NCBI GenBank assembly: GCA_002392835.1
Contig: DGHX01000001.1
Span: 1-13,085 of the forward strand
Length of the DNA: 13,085 bases
Reading direction: 5' to 3'
From: Prevotella sp. UBA3837
GTDB lineage: Bacteria > Bacteroidota > Bacteroidia > Bacteroidales > Bacteroidaceae
Part shown: in pieces, positions 5,801-13,055 of the stretch
Layout: the number at the start of each line of letters is the position of its first letter
How positions within the stretch are numbered: position 1 is the stretch's first letter
Program-made: the position numbers and the translations under genes
Notes under the pieces: model-generated
Told to the model about the DNA's origin: nothing
Database searches by the model: none
The model's input: the letters and a program-made list of their open reading frames with translations, nothing else

Positions 5801-8800
5801 GTCATGTTCTACGTCGACGGCACTCCCTGCTCGAAGGACGGCGAATACATCGTGACCGACGAGGACGGCTCGTACACCATCAGCGTGCCCATCGGCGACC
5901 ACTTCATCCGCGCCGAGAAGGCCGGACATGTGTTTGCCAACGGTGGCCGCTACCCCGCCGACCCTAACGGCACCGGCGAGAAGATAACGTTTGACCGTGA
6001 AATCAAGGACCATGAGTTCATCGACGAGACACTGGTCAACTTCAGCGGACGCGTGGTGGGTGGCAGCATCGAGGGCGACAAGCCCATCGGCTTCGGCCAG
6101 AGCCATAATAACCTCGGCGTGGTCGAGCTGGTGCTCATGCCGCAGGACCCCAGTCCGCGCATGAACGTGGAGAAAGTGGAGAAAGAGATGTCTTACAGCT
6201 ACGAGACCAACGACTCTATAGTCGATGTCGCATCGGCCACGCCAAACATCAACAGCCATTCGTGGCGTGGTGCCGGTAATGACGACTGCCGCAAAATCTT
6301 CATACGGACCGACTCGCTGACAGGCGAGTTCTCGGCCATGGTGCCGCCGTTGCAGTATGAGGTTGTGAGCATGAAGATTGTAGCCTCGAAAAGCTCCGTC
6401 GGCAATTCGGTCGCCCTCGACATGAGCAACCCACAGACAAGCCTCGCCGACACGCTGCACACCGACAACGGCGACCTGCTCTACCAGTATAACACCCTCT
6501 TGCGCCAGACCTACCATGCCGACGCCACCTTCACCGTCAGCCAGGAGGGACGCACCGACGGCTCCTTCGGCATCAAGAGCTACAGCTTCACCGACGAGCT
6601 GGGCCCGCTCACCGTTGACGACATCTACAGCATCGCTGCCGATGGCAAGCCCGTCTATAAGTACGGCGCACCGCTCTTCATCAAGGAGGACAACTACACC
6701 TTCCTCATCGAGGGCTACGAGGAGTACGTCAACGCCGACACGGGCAACAAGGACCACGTGCCCCTGGCAGGCAGCGTCGTCACCGTCAACAATGCACTCT
6801 CAGCCGACCAGGGCGTCTATGTGGAGAGCGGCACCGTCGACGGGCAGCAGGTAGCCGCCGGACAGGTGGCCGACCTGAAGGAGAACCAGCTGCAGTTAGA
6901 CGACGACGGGCGTGCCACCTACACCTGGAAGGCCGGACTGCCCAACATTGCCGAGCCGTACACACGCACCGTCACCTTCACCTATGACATCGACGGGCGC
7001 ACCTATCAGTGGAACGACAGAGGCATGGCAGGCATCATCCTGGGCGACCTGCCCACAGGCAGCAACTTCATCACCGCAGGACCCGACGAGCTGCTCATGA
7101 TTCTGCGCGACCCGCCAGGCACCAACTCCTTCGCCGAGTGGACCAGCGGTAGCAGCACTACCACATCGACAGTACGCGGCAACACCTTCACCGAGAACTT
7201 CGGAGTGAAGGCCCAGCACCGCTTCGGACTCACCACACAGGGCATCGTGGGTACACCCGGCGTGGGCACGGTGAACGTGGTGGAGTCGAAAGACGACCTT
7301 ACCATAGGAGCCAAGATGGAGTCGGAGGGCGAGAACTCGCAGACGAAGAGCACCACCACCACCACCACACGCACCATCAGCACATCGGCAGCACCAGAGT
7401 ATGTGGGAGCACAGGGCGACGTGTTCATAGGCACCAGCACCAACGTCATCTTCGGCAAGTCGAGAAATGTAGGCTTCAAGCGCATCTCGTCATCCGCGGA
7501 GGTAGAGCTGGGGTTAGAGGACATCATCTCCACAGGCATGGAGTTCAGCACCATGTTCAGCTACACGCAGAACTACATCGAGAATGTGCTCATACCCAAC
7601 ATGGAGCTCATGCGCCGTAACATGCTCATCACCGTAAAGACGCAGGCAGAGATTGACAGCTACGTCAACAACAGCAGCAACGCCGTATATCTCACCCTGC
7701 TCAGCGAGGACGACGAGAACTTCGGAGCCAACGGCACCTACACCGTGAAACTGCCTAAGCTGGAAGCCCCGGCACAGCCTTACACCAACGTGCTCAAGGA
7801 CTGGGAAAGACTGCTGGAGAACGGCGCACTGGTGGCTGACAGCGTGAAGTGGGTGAACTGCCAGATTGCCAACTGGACGGGTTACCTCGAACAGAACGAA
7901 AAGGAGAAGGTGGAAGCCTACAAGGACCGCGAAAAATACCTCGTGGGCGACAATCTCTCCTTCGACTCAGGCTCAACCGTCAGCTCTACCACAGAGACGG
8001 AGAGCACTACCACCAGCACGTGGGACTGGAAGGTCTCGGCAGGCCTGGTCGTTGAGAATTCCTTTGGATTCGAAGTCAACGGCTTCGGCGTGGAGTGTAC
8101 CATTGAGGACGAGACCACAGGCGGACGCCATGAAACCGACGAGCAAGGCACCTCAACCGTCACCAGCTTCAGCTACACCCTGGCTGAAGAGGGCGATGAC
8201 GACGCACTGAGCGTCGACGTGCTGCAGTACGGCAAATACAGCCCCATCTTCCACACCCGTGGCGGCCAGACCTGCTGCCCCTATGAGGGCCAGACCGTGA
8301 CGAAGTACTACGAACCCGGCACCATCATCATGGAGGCGACGATGCAGATTGAGGTGCCGCAGATAGATGTCGACGTGCCCGTGATGACCGATGTGCCCAC
8401 CGGCGGCACGGCCAACTACACGCTGCGCCTGTCGAATGCATCCGAGATTGACGAGGACGTGTACTACCGCCTGCTCGTCGACGACGAGAGCAACCCCAAC
8501 GGCGCCAACCTGATGATCGACGGCAAGCCCGTCACCGACAGCCGTGTCATCAAGATTCCCGCCGGCCAGACCGTCACCAAGCAGCTACAGCTGAAGCAGA
8601 CCGACACCAGCATACTCGACTACGACAGCATAGCAGTAGTGCTGGGGTCGCAGTGCCAGATTGACCCCACCAGCACGTGGGATGTCATTGCCGACACCGT
8701 GTACCTCTCAGCCCACTTCGTGCCGTCATCATCGCCGGTAGACCTGGCACTGAGCAACACGCTGATGAACACCCAGACGGGCACCAATCTTGAAATGACC

Positions 8801-11800
8801 TTCTCGGGCTTCGACCGTAACTACCGCGGACTGAAGGCCTTCCGCCTGCAGTACAAGCGCCAGGGCAGTACCAACTGGACGCAGCTGCACGAATATGTGA
8901 CTGACTCCACTGCCGTCACCCCGAACAACTCCGTGCTGCCCAAGACGGGTGCCTCGGTGAGCTACATGCTGCCAATGGCTTCGTTCGCCGACGGCAGCTA
9001 TCTGTTCCGCGTGGCATCGGTAGCCACATACGGTAAGGACGAGGTCTATCGCTACAGTCAGGAGATAGCCCTGACGAAAGACATGGCCCGTCCGCGCCCG
9101 CTCGGACAGCCTGAACCGGCCGACGGCGTGCTCGACATCGGCGACGAGCTGAGCGTCACCTTCAATGAAGCCTTCCTGAAGGGTGCCCTCACCAAGGAGC
9201 AGAACTTCCGCGTGACGGGCGTGCTCAACGGCACTACCGTAGACCACGAGACAGCACTCAGCATGCAGAACACCGAAACGACGGCACAGACCGAGGCCAG
9301 CATCACCCTCGCCGACAAGCCCTTCAGCTTCGACGCATGGGTGAACCTCTCCGGTCAGGGAACCATCCTCTCGCACGGAGTCGGCAGCCAGAAGTTCACC
9401 GTCGGCACCGATGCCATGAACCACCTCGTCGTGACCGTTGCCGACACCACCCACACCTCAACAGAGGTGGTGCCTACAGGCAAGTGGGCCTTCCTGACGC
9501 TGAGCTACCTGCCCACCGAGACGGGCGGCAACCTGAGTGCCACGGTGGCTGCCGACACTAAGGAAACGGCTCTCTTTAGCGGTGAGTCCACAAAGCACTA
9601 CGAGGGCAACGGTCCGCTCACAGTAGGTAAGAACATGACCGGTGCCATACACGAGCTGCTGCTCTGGGACGAGGCCCACGACATGAGCACCGCCCTGCTG
9701 AACCGCTCGAAGACGAAGAAGCCCTCGACGCGACACCTCATAGGCTACTGGAAGATGGACGAGGGCGAGAGCACCACCATACGCGACTATGCCCGCAACC
9801 GCCACATGACGATGCCCGCAGAGACGTGGTATATTAATAATGAGAACAAGGCCGTCAGCCTGGACGGCAGCAGCTACATGGCCATCACCACCGCCGAGCT
9901 GCCCACTTTTGAGGGCGATGACTACGCCCTGGAGTTCTGGGTGCGCGGCGGCAAGCAGAGCGGCGAGGCACAGCTGGTGCAGGCCGGCAACGTGGCCCTC
10001 TCGACGGCTGCCGACGGCACGCTGCTGCTCACTGGCAAGGATGCCTTCAAGCCCGCCGGGCAGACAGTGCAGCTGGCCACGACCAGCGGCGACGTGCTCG
10101 ACAACGCATGGCACCACATCGCCCTGAACATACTGCGCCAGGGAGCCGCAGCCCTCTATGTCGACGGACAGCGCGTGCTCACCACGAATGCAGCCAATGT
10201 GGGCAGCATAGCCACGGACAAGCTCATCGTGGGCGCAAAGCGCACCACCTTCTCAGCCGAGGAGGCCGAGTACGGCTATGACCATGCCTTCAAGGGCGAC
10301 ATCGACGAGCTGCGCATCTGGAGCGCCACGATGAATGCCGACCTGCTGAGCCAGCGGCGCCGCATACGACTCACTGGCAAAGAGCCGGGCCTCGTGGCCT
10401 ACTATCCCTTCGAGAAGAAACAGCTCGACAGCGGCAACCAAGTGCAGACCGTAGGCAGCAATGCCGACCTCACCGGCAGCGGACACACGGCCGAGCTCAG
10501 GTCGCTCAACGCCCAACCCTTAACTCTTAACTACACCGACGAGGCACCGTCACTGCGCACAAAGCCCACGGAGACCAACGTCAGCTATTCGTTCACCGCG
10601 TCTGACACGAAGGTCGTCCTTACGATAGACGAGGATCCTGCCATCATCGAAGGCACGACGCTCCACTTCACCGTGCGCGACGTGCTCGACGAGAACGGCA
10701 ACTACTCTGAGCCGGTAGTGTGGTCGGCCTTCATCAACAACCGTCAGCTTGTGTGGAAGGACGAGGAGCTGGCCCTGGAGATGCCTGTGGGCAGCACGGG
10801 CACCCTGAACACCAGCGTGGTGAACAAGGGCGGCACCCTGCAGATGTGGACGCTCAGCGGCATGCCAGCCTGGCTGCAGGCCAGCACCGAGAGCGGCACC
10901 ACCAACCCGCTGGCCGAGACGCGCCTCACTTTCACCGTGAGCGAGGCAACGCCCATCGGCAAGTACGAGGAGACCGTCTACCTCACCGGCACCGACGGCA
11001 TAGAGACGCCGCTCACCATCCGTGTCACCGTGAAGGGCGACGAGCCGCTGTGGGCCGTCGACGCCAGCGCCTTCGAGAACTCGATGAACCTCATCGGACG
11101 GCTTGACATACTGGGCAAGCCCAGCGAGGACACCGACGACCTGGTGGCCGCCTTCATCGACGACGAGTGCCGCGGCGTGGCACATCCGGCCTACGATGCT
11201 GACTATGACCTCTACTTCGTGATGATGGACATCTACGGCAATACCGACGAGAACAGCGACAGCGGAAAGGAGGTCGTCTTCAAGGCCTACGACGCATCAA
11301 CGGGCGAAATCTATCCCGTGGTGCAGGTCAGCCAGCCGGTGACCTACGAGCCCTACTCGATAGTGGGCGACTACGACGACGCACTGCTGCTCTCAGCTAC
11401 CGACGTGCAGGAGCAGGTGCTCGCACTGGGCAAGGGCTGGACGTGGTTCTCGCTCTACGTGGAACCCGCCGACATGGCCGTGCCCACCATCCTCGGGCCT
11501 GTGGCCGACGCCGTCACCATCATCAAGAACCAGCGCAACTACATGAGCTACGCTAACGGTGCATGGGGTGGCAAGAAGTTCACCCTGGGCAACCAGTCGA
11601 TGTATCAGGTGAAGATGAGCGAGGGCCGCACCATCAGCCTCACCGGAGCGAAGGTCAACCCGCAGGAGAAGCCCATCACCCTCAGCACAGGCTGGAACTG
11701 GGTGGCCTATAACGTGGCGCAGACCATGAGCGTGGCTGATGCACTGGCCGACATGGAGCCCCAAAACGGCGACTACATCAAGGGACAGCAGAAGTTTGCC

Positions 11801-12415
11801 ACCTACAAGAACGGCACTTGGAAGGGTACGCTCACGGCGCTCACGCCCGGACAAGGATACATGATACAGACGGCCAGTGCGCGCACGTTCAGCTATCCTA
11901 AGACTGTTGCCGTGGCCGCTGCCCGCATGACGGCGGCTGAGCGCCAGGATGATCACCGCTACTTCACACCTGTTGACTACCGCAGCTACGCTGAAAACAT
12001 GACCGTCATCGCACGGGTGCTCACGGGCTTGCTGCCCGCCAGCGGAGTGGAGGTGGGCGTCTTCGCAGGCCAGGAGTGCCGGGCCGCTGCCGTCAGCGAC
12101 GACGAGGGCCTCGTCTTCCTCACCATTCCCGGCGACAGCCGCACACAGCTGACCTTCCGCCTCAGCGACGGTGCCTCGGAGGCCGACAGCGATGTGACGC
12201 TCGAATACATGAGCAATGCCACCATAGGCACGCTCGACGAGCCGCTCGTCCTCAGTGCCACCACCACGGGCATCAGCAACCTCAGTGCCGACACGCCTGC
12301 CGACCGCCTCTACGACCTGCAGGGCCGCCGCGTCTACCGCCAGGCCGAGGGCGTTCAGCGCTCCACGCTGAAGAAGGGCGTCTATATTGAGAACGGAGTG
12401 AAGAGAGTGAAATAG
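2861..12415 (+). CDS. Giant secreted LamG-domain multidomain protein (3184 aa)
   Basis: Predicted cell-surface protein, most likely an adhesin, glycan binder or structural fibre; no catalytic motif was seen. It has an N-terminal Sec signal (cleavage after Ala31) and a beta-rich N-terminal region (32-325). Three FN3-like domains (about 328-627) follow, then a carboxypeptidase-regulatory-like sandwich split by LamG domain 1 (about 664-884). Further sandwich domains (about 900-1100) lead to a long central region (about 1381-1830). After that come FN3-like and Big-type domains (about 1960-2125), LamG domains 2 and 3 (about 2129-2547) and a BACON-like Ig domain (about 2627-2734). The end carries a shared C-terminal domain (two copies), two GWxW repeats and a T9SS-type tail. 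The start at 2861 is firm: the ATG follows an A/T-rich leader and directly precedes the signal peptide. The frame is unbroken over 9.5 kb. Visibly less GC-rich stretches occur in the N-terminal region and LamG 1, suggesting mosaic origin. T9SS export is inferred from the tail. Confidence 0.93.
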   Translation: MEHGTIHTKPWWRVPLLLLLCLIGGSSPMWADTWHFAGNSEHAVVNHPTLSKPYMQFVGMYFDKTSGNNGYFTKTKPTSFASKIPSNAADGPAMFINGEYLCSPIDEFGWNGDGDGAWSACGNDTWWKNTYTRKINGITYTVKFYNPYHVGSTKRMMVNVLIFADKWVAGTQYKVTIAGMFKMNSSQKTPKEESYTWIFNPLPSLGVSSPTAEMVNYTTMKISGNLLSGYGPTTVGSYKGATTSGLSWSDNLTSKQPYNKGTSSFSNQEIDFSERSDYYNTASKYIEYIVAFNDYTPSGFNEMSPKVNMNYYQWYLSYVPGYIRAKANPTAVVNNKWSKEVKLTWSTEGNNTGGTWTIYRYKTAAGAGTRETIAENISYNTTNRTVSAPTYDEAYSYEIAFIPQGGVRRNELTRTAQLTVSRDWNVKIDSVQVYDESKIKVKWTHNAIEDASSSKPYQLVLQRKDNTSSWIDVKTINITSKNTTDGDFIDDSNLTANRTYTYRLKITVMDKEYTTDPKGTSLGGSKILSFSATRGSYSNMVKLQWRVKQVGTNVTNFIIQRRPLGSSDDNAWADIHTTSGTAQGYSYDDVTALPGSFNQYKVVVWSQDGDVSTTSDEQTTDGFSLTTGMISGNITYGTGTAVDSVKVTLKQQTADGDITSGMRSVNLSGAGSGMKYSADNATLKSLLVNDFSIQMYVNPNNNVMNSNGTEYRLFDVEWALTINVKYDAANQRYQLNGYFGGEGFNSQNVFIPAGKWSHISLVYDHNAQTLTFYVTQAGKTLKEVVVTGRTTDWSKSDIADCFAIGNVGQFTSPTPFDGYIDEFRFFTRALTEGDILRNYNHPLAGNETGLAIYYPFDEGLAVQNLAYDFSRTNGVSNGRHATAKVSAASSTYIPSEDQMSLMAYTDVNGYYEVRGVPFSGEGTSYTVIPTLGIHEFSPTVRSRYVSMSTLNHSGVDFEDVSSFPVSGKVFYAGTDYPVKDVMFYVDGTPCSKDGEYIVTDEDGSYTISVPIGDHFIRAEKAGHVFANGGRYPADPNGTGEKITFDREIKDHEFIDETLVNFSGRVVGGSIEGDKPIGFGQSHNNLGVVELVLMPQDPSPRMNVEKVEKEMSYSYETNDSIVDVASATPNINSHSWRGAGNDDCRKIFIRTDSLTGEFSAMVPPLQYEVVSMKIVASKSSVGNSVALDMSNPQTSLADTLHTDNGDLLYQYNTLLRQTYHADATFTVSQEGRTDGSFGIKSYSFTDELGPLTVDDIYSIAADGKPVYKYGAPLFIKEDNYTFLIEGYEEYVNADTGNKDHVPLAGSVVTVNNALSADQGVYVESGTVDGQQVAAGQVADLKENQLQLDDDGRATYTWKAGLPNIAEPYTRTVTFTYDIDGRTYQWNDRGMAGIILGDLPTGSNFITAGPDELLMILRDPPGTNSFAEWTSGSSTTTSTVRGNTFTENFGVKAQHRFGLTTQGIVGTPGVGTVNVVESKDDLTIGAKMESEGENSQTKSTTTTTTRTISTSAAPEYVGAQGDVFIGTSTNVIFGKSRNVGFKRISSSAEVELGLEDIISTGMEFSTMFSYTQNYIENVLIPNMELMRRNMLITVKTQAEIDSYVNNSSNAVYLTLLSEDDENFGANGTYTVKLPKLEAPAQPYTNVLKDWERLLENGALVADSVKWVNCQIANWTGYLEQNEKEKVEAYKDREKYLVGDNLSFDSGSTVSSTTETESTTTSTWDWKVSAGLVVENSFGFEVNGFGVECTIEDETTGGRHETDEQGTSTVTSFSYTLAEEGDDDALSVDVLQYGKYSPIFHTRGGQTCCPYEGQTVTKYYEPGTIIMEATMQIEVPQIDVDVPVMTDVPTGGTANYTLRLSNASEIDEDVYYRLLVDDESNPNGANLMIDGKPVTDSRVIKIPAGQTVTKQLQLKQTDTSILDYDSIAVVLGSQCQIDPTSTWDVIADTVYLSAHFVPSSSPVDLALSNTLMNTQTGTNLEMTFSGFDRNYRGLKAFRLQYKRQGSTNWTQLHEYVTDSTAVTPNNSVLPKTGASVSYMLPMASFADGSYLFRVASVATYGKDEVYRYSQEIALTKDMARPRPLGQPEPADGVLDIGDELSVTFNEAFLKGALTKEQNFRVTGVLNGTTVDHETALSMQNTETTAQTEASITLADKPFSFDAWVNLSGQGTILSHGVGSQKFTVGTDAMNHLVVTVADTTHTSTEVVPTGKWAFLTLSYLPTETGGNLSATVAADTKETALFSGESTKHYEGNGPLTVGKNMTGAIHELLLWDEAHDMSTALLNRSKTKKPSTRHLIGYWKMDEGESTTIRDYARNRHMTMPAETWYINNENKAVSLDGSSYMAITTAELPTFEGDDYALEFWVRGGKQSGEAQLVQAGNVALSTAADGTLLLTGKDAFKPAGQTVQLATTSGDVLDNAWHHIALNILRQGAAALYVDGQRVLTTNAANVGSIATDKLIVGAKRTTFSAEEAEYGYDHAFKGDIDELRIWSATMNADLLSQRRRIRLTGKEPGLVAYYPFEKKQLDSGNQVQTVGSNADLTGSGHTAELRSLNAQPLTLNYTDEAPSLRTKPTETNVSYSFTASDTKVVLTIDEDPAIIEGTTLHFTVRDVLDENGNYSEPVVWSAFINNRQLVWKDEELALEMPVGSTGTLNTSVVNKGGTLQMWTLSGMPAWLQASTESGTTNPLAETRLTFTVSEATPIGKYEETVYLTGTDGIETPLTIRVTVKGDEPLWAVDASAFENSMNLIGRLDILGKPSEDTDDLVAAFIDDECRGVAHPAYDADYDLYFVMMDIYGNTDENSDSGKEVVFKAYDASTGEIYPVVQVSQPVTYEPYSIVGDYDDALLLSATDVQEQVLALGKGWTWFSLYVEPADMAVPTILGPVADAVTIIKNQRNYMSYANGAWGGKKFTLGNQSMYQVKMSEGRTISLTGAKVNPQEKPITLSTGWNWVAYNVAQTMSVADALADMEPQNGDYIKGQQKFATYKNGTWKGTLTALTPGQGYMIQTASARTFSYPKTVAVAAARMTAAERQDDHRYFTPVDYRSYAENMTVIARVLTGLLPASGVEVGVFAGQECRAAAVSDDEGLVFLTIPGDSRTQLTFRLSDGASEADSDVTLEYMSNATIGTLDEPLVLSATTTGISNLSADTPADRLYDLQGRRVYRQAEGVQRSTLKKGVYIENGVKRVK
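3842..4741 (+). other. Three FN3-like domains of the giant protein
   Basis: Residues about 328-424, 424-517 and 525-627 each show a 'V.L.W' strand (for example VKLTW, IKVKW, VKLQW) and a later 'Y.Y.(I/L)' or 'YKVVV' strand, the usual fibronectin type III pattern. They are likely spacers that extend the protein from the surface. Boundaries are approximate and made by eye. Confidence 0.6.
4850..5512 (+). other. LamG-like domain 1, nested in a sandwich domain
   Basis: Residues about 664-884 have the concanavalin A-like pattern: 'LLVNDFSIQMYVNP', 'GKWSHISLVYD' (Trp756), 'GYIDEFRFFTRAL' (Asp821, Glu822) and 'GLAIYYPFDEG'. The segments on either side ('ISGNITYGTGTAVDSVKVTL' before, 'TDVNGYYEVRGVP' after) look like the first and last halves of one Cna-B/carboxypeptidase-regulatory-like domain. 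The LamG therefore appears inserted in a loop of that fold. LamG domains bind glycans or proteins, often with calcium. Confidence 0.75.
7001..8350 (+). other. Central conserved-looking region of unknown function
   Basis: Residues about 1381-1830 match no domain I can name. Marks include 'LRDPPGTNS' (from Leu1415), 'GDVFIGTSTNVIFG', a helical stretch around 1552-1590, a second helical segment around 1644-1700, and 'GGQTCCPYEG' near 1804. Two Ser/Thr-rich stretches (around 1495-1509 and 1708-1724) each flank strongly alternating beta-type sequence. From memory, DPPG and CPYE motifs of this kind recur in very large bacterial surface proteins, which would make this the family-defining core. I could not verify that. 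Confidence 0.4.
7352..7366 (+). repeat. ACC trinucleotide run
   Basis: Five ACC codons followed by ACA encode six threonines (1498-1503) in the central region. Slippage here would add or remove residues without a frameshift. Confidence 0.85.
9245..9817 (+). other. LamG-like domain 2
   Basis: Residues about 2129-2319 show 'KPFSFDAWVNLSG', 'TGKWAFLTLSYLP' (Trp2209), 'GAIHELLLWDEA' (His2264, Glu2265) and 'LIGYWKMDEGEST'. The IDE motif of the other copies is IHE here, so the fold is clear but any calcium or ligand site may be altered. A Big-type segment precedes it, and a similar segment resumes after LamG 3. Confidence 0.72.
9818..10501 (+). other. LamG-like domain 3
   Basis: Residues about 2320-2547 carry the cleanest LamG signature: 'YALEFWVRGG', 'AWHHIALNI' (Trp2417-His-His), 'LYVDGQRV', 'GDIDELRIWSATM' (Asp2482) and 'GLVAYYPFEKK'. 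It directly follows LamG 2 in tandem. Confidence 0.82.
11072..11398 (+). other. Shared C-terminal domain, copy A
   Basis: Residues 2738-2846 begin FENSMNLIG, contain 'DLVAAFIDDECRGVA' and end 'YSIVGDYDDALLLSA'. The same order of motifs recurs at 11987-12259 in this protein and at 12592-12870 in the downstream dockerin protein. The domain looks like an extracellular beta-sandwich. I know no name for it. Confidence 0.65.
11420..11902 (+). other. Two GWxW repeats
   Basis: Residues about 2854-2927 and 2937-3014 are two copies of one unit. Each begins with GW(T/N)W (Trp2860/2862 and Trp2945/2947), then has 'IKNQRNYMSYANGAWGG' or 'IKGQQKFATYKNGTWKG', and ends in a 'Y(Q/M)(V/I)' strand. The tryptophans are 85 residues apart. 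The pair is sandwiched between the two copies of the shared domain. Function is unknown. Confidence 0.65.
11987..12259 (+). other. Shared C-terminal domain, copy B
   Basis: Residues 3043-3133 begin YAENMTVIARV, contain 'GVEVGVFAGQECRAAA' and 'VFLTIPGDSRTQLTFRL', and end 'NATIGTLDEPLVLSA'. This copy is closest to the one in the dockerin protein ('VFLTVYGESSVPLVFKV', 'NAFIGMTEPYVISL'). Confidence 0.65.
12269..12412 (+). other. T9SS-type C-terminal sorting tail
   Basis: Residues 3137-3184 contain 'LYDLQGRRVYRQ' (Tyr3151) and end 'LKKGVYIENGVKRVK'. This pattern is common at the C-terminus of Prevotella and other Bacteroidota secreted proteins and is thought to direct export and surface attachment by the type IX system. 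No T9SS component gene is in the window. Confidence 0.75.
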
Positions 12416-12444
12416 CAACCACCAACCCTAACGACTGACGTGAT

Positions 12445-13050
12445 ATGAAAACAGCATTTAAATGGACTATCGTGCTGCTGGCAGGCCTGCTCATGGGGCC
12501 TGCCGCAGCCCACGCCCAGGACGAGACCGACGAGCAGTTCAACCAAAGGGTTGATCCAAGCAGCGTCTTCCATTTCGTAGACAGCCATGCCTTTGGCAAC
12601 AGCATGAACATCACGGCTGTGGTGACGAAGGACGGGCAGACCCTGGGCGATGCCCTCGTGGCCGTCTATGCCGCCGACGGCAGCATACGTGGCAAGGACA
12701 TCACCGATGCCACGCAGCAGAACAAGGTGTTCCTCACCGTCTATGGCGAAAGCTCCGTACCCCTTGTCTTCAAGGTGTATGTGGGCGGGAAGACCTACAC
12801 CGTGGACCAGGGCCTGACCTTCAGCACCAATGCCTTCATAGGCATGACGGAGCCATACGTCATCAGCCTGACGCTGCGTGGCGATGTCAATGCCGACGGA
12901 AAGGTCGACGTGGCTGATGCCGTGGCCGTGGCCAACTTCCTGGTAGGGCGCAGGCAGGGAACCTTCATCGAGTCGGTGGCCGACGTCAACGGCGACACTA
13001 ACATCAGCATCGCCGATGCTGTCGCCATCGTCGCCATCGCCATGAACTGA
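12445..13050 (+). CDS. Secreted protein with shared domain and C-terminal dockerin
   Basis: A 201-residue exported protein, starting 29 bases after the giant gene's stop and almost certainly in its operon. It has a Sec signal peptide (cleavage after about Ala24, AHA-Q) and a short Asp/Glu-rich spacer. Residues 50-142 are the third copy of the domain found twice at the end of the giant protein. The end is a type I dockerin-like module. Calcium loop 1 has Asp147, Asn149, Asp151, Asp155 and Asp158; loop 2 has Asp180, Asn182, Asp184, Ser188 and Asp191. Both loops look intact, with Thr in place of the usual Gly in loop 2. Dockerins bind cohesins, but no cohesin was recognised here, so the partner is elsewhere or the module does another job. 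It lacks the T9SS tail of its neighbour, so it may be periplasmic or reach the surface by binding the giant protein. Domain calls are firm; the partnership is inference. Confidence 0.9.
   Translation: MKTAFKWTIVLLAGLLMGPAAAHAQDETDEQFNQRVDPSSVFHFVDSHAFGNSMNITAVVTKDGQTLGDALVAVYAADGSIRGKDITDATQQNKVFLTVYGESSVPLVFKVYVGGKTYTVDQGLTFSTNAFIGMTEPYVISLTLRGDVNADGKVDVADAVAVANFLVGRRQGTFIESVADVNGDTNISIADAVAIVAIAMN
12592..12870 (+). other. Shared C-terminal domain, copy C
   Basis: Residues 50-142 of the dockerin protein run from FGNSMNITAVV through 'DALVAVYAADGSIRG' and 'VFLTVYGESSVPLVFKV' to 'IGMTEPYVISL'. The motif order matches copies A and B in the giant protein, so the two operon partners share a domain placed just before their differing C-terminal modules. 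Confidence 0.65.
12880..13047 (+). other. Type I dockerin-like module
   Basis: Two F-hand calcium loops with following helices, GDVNADGKVDVAD (from Gly146) and ADVNGDTNISIAD (from Ala179), lie about 33 residues apart, the usual layout of a dockerin duplicated motif. Confidence 0.85.
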
Positions 13051-13055
13051 GATAT

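Noticed and set aside
5543..6757. Long minus-strand frame (404 codons) inside the giant gene
   Set aside because: Composition is dominated by Val/Ala/Gly/His/Asp as expected for antisense of GC-rich codons; no domain was seen, and the sense strand is a continuous secreted protein.
10514..10533. Telomere-like CCCTTAACTCTTAAC stretch inside the giant gene
   Set aside because: Its AT-ending codons stand out from the neighbours, but it is short and in frame (AQPLTLNY) in an inter-domain linker, so there is not enough to call an inserted repeat.
11393..12418. Minus-strand frame (341 codons) antisense to the end of the giant gene
   Set aside because: It lies opposite the GWxW repeats, shared domain B and sorting tail, all of which are clearly coding on the plus strand.
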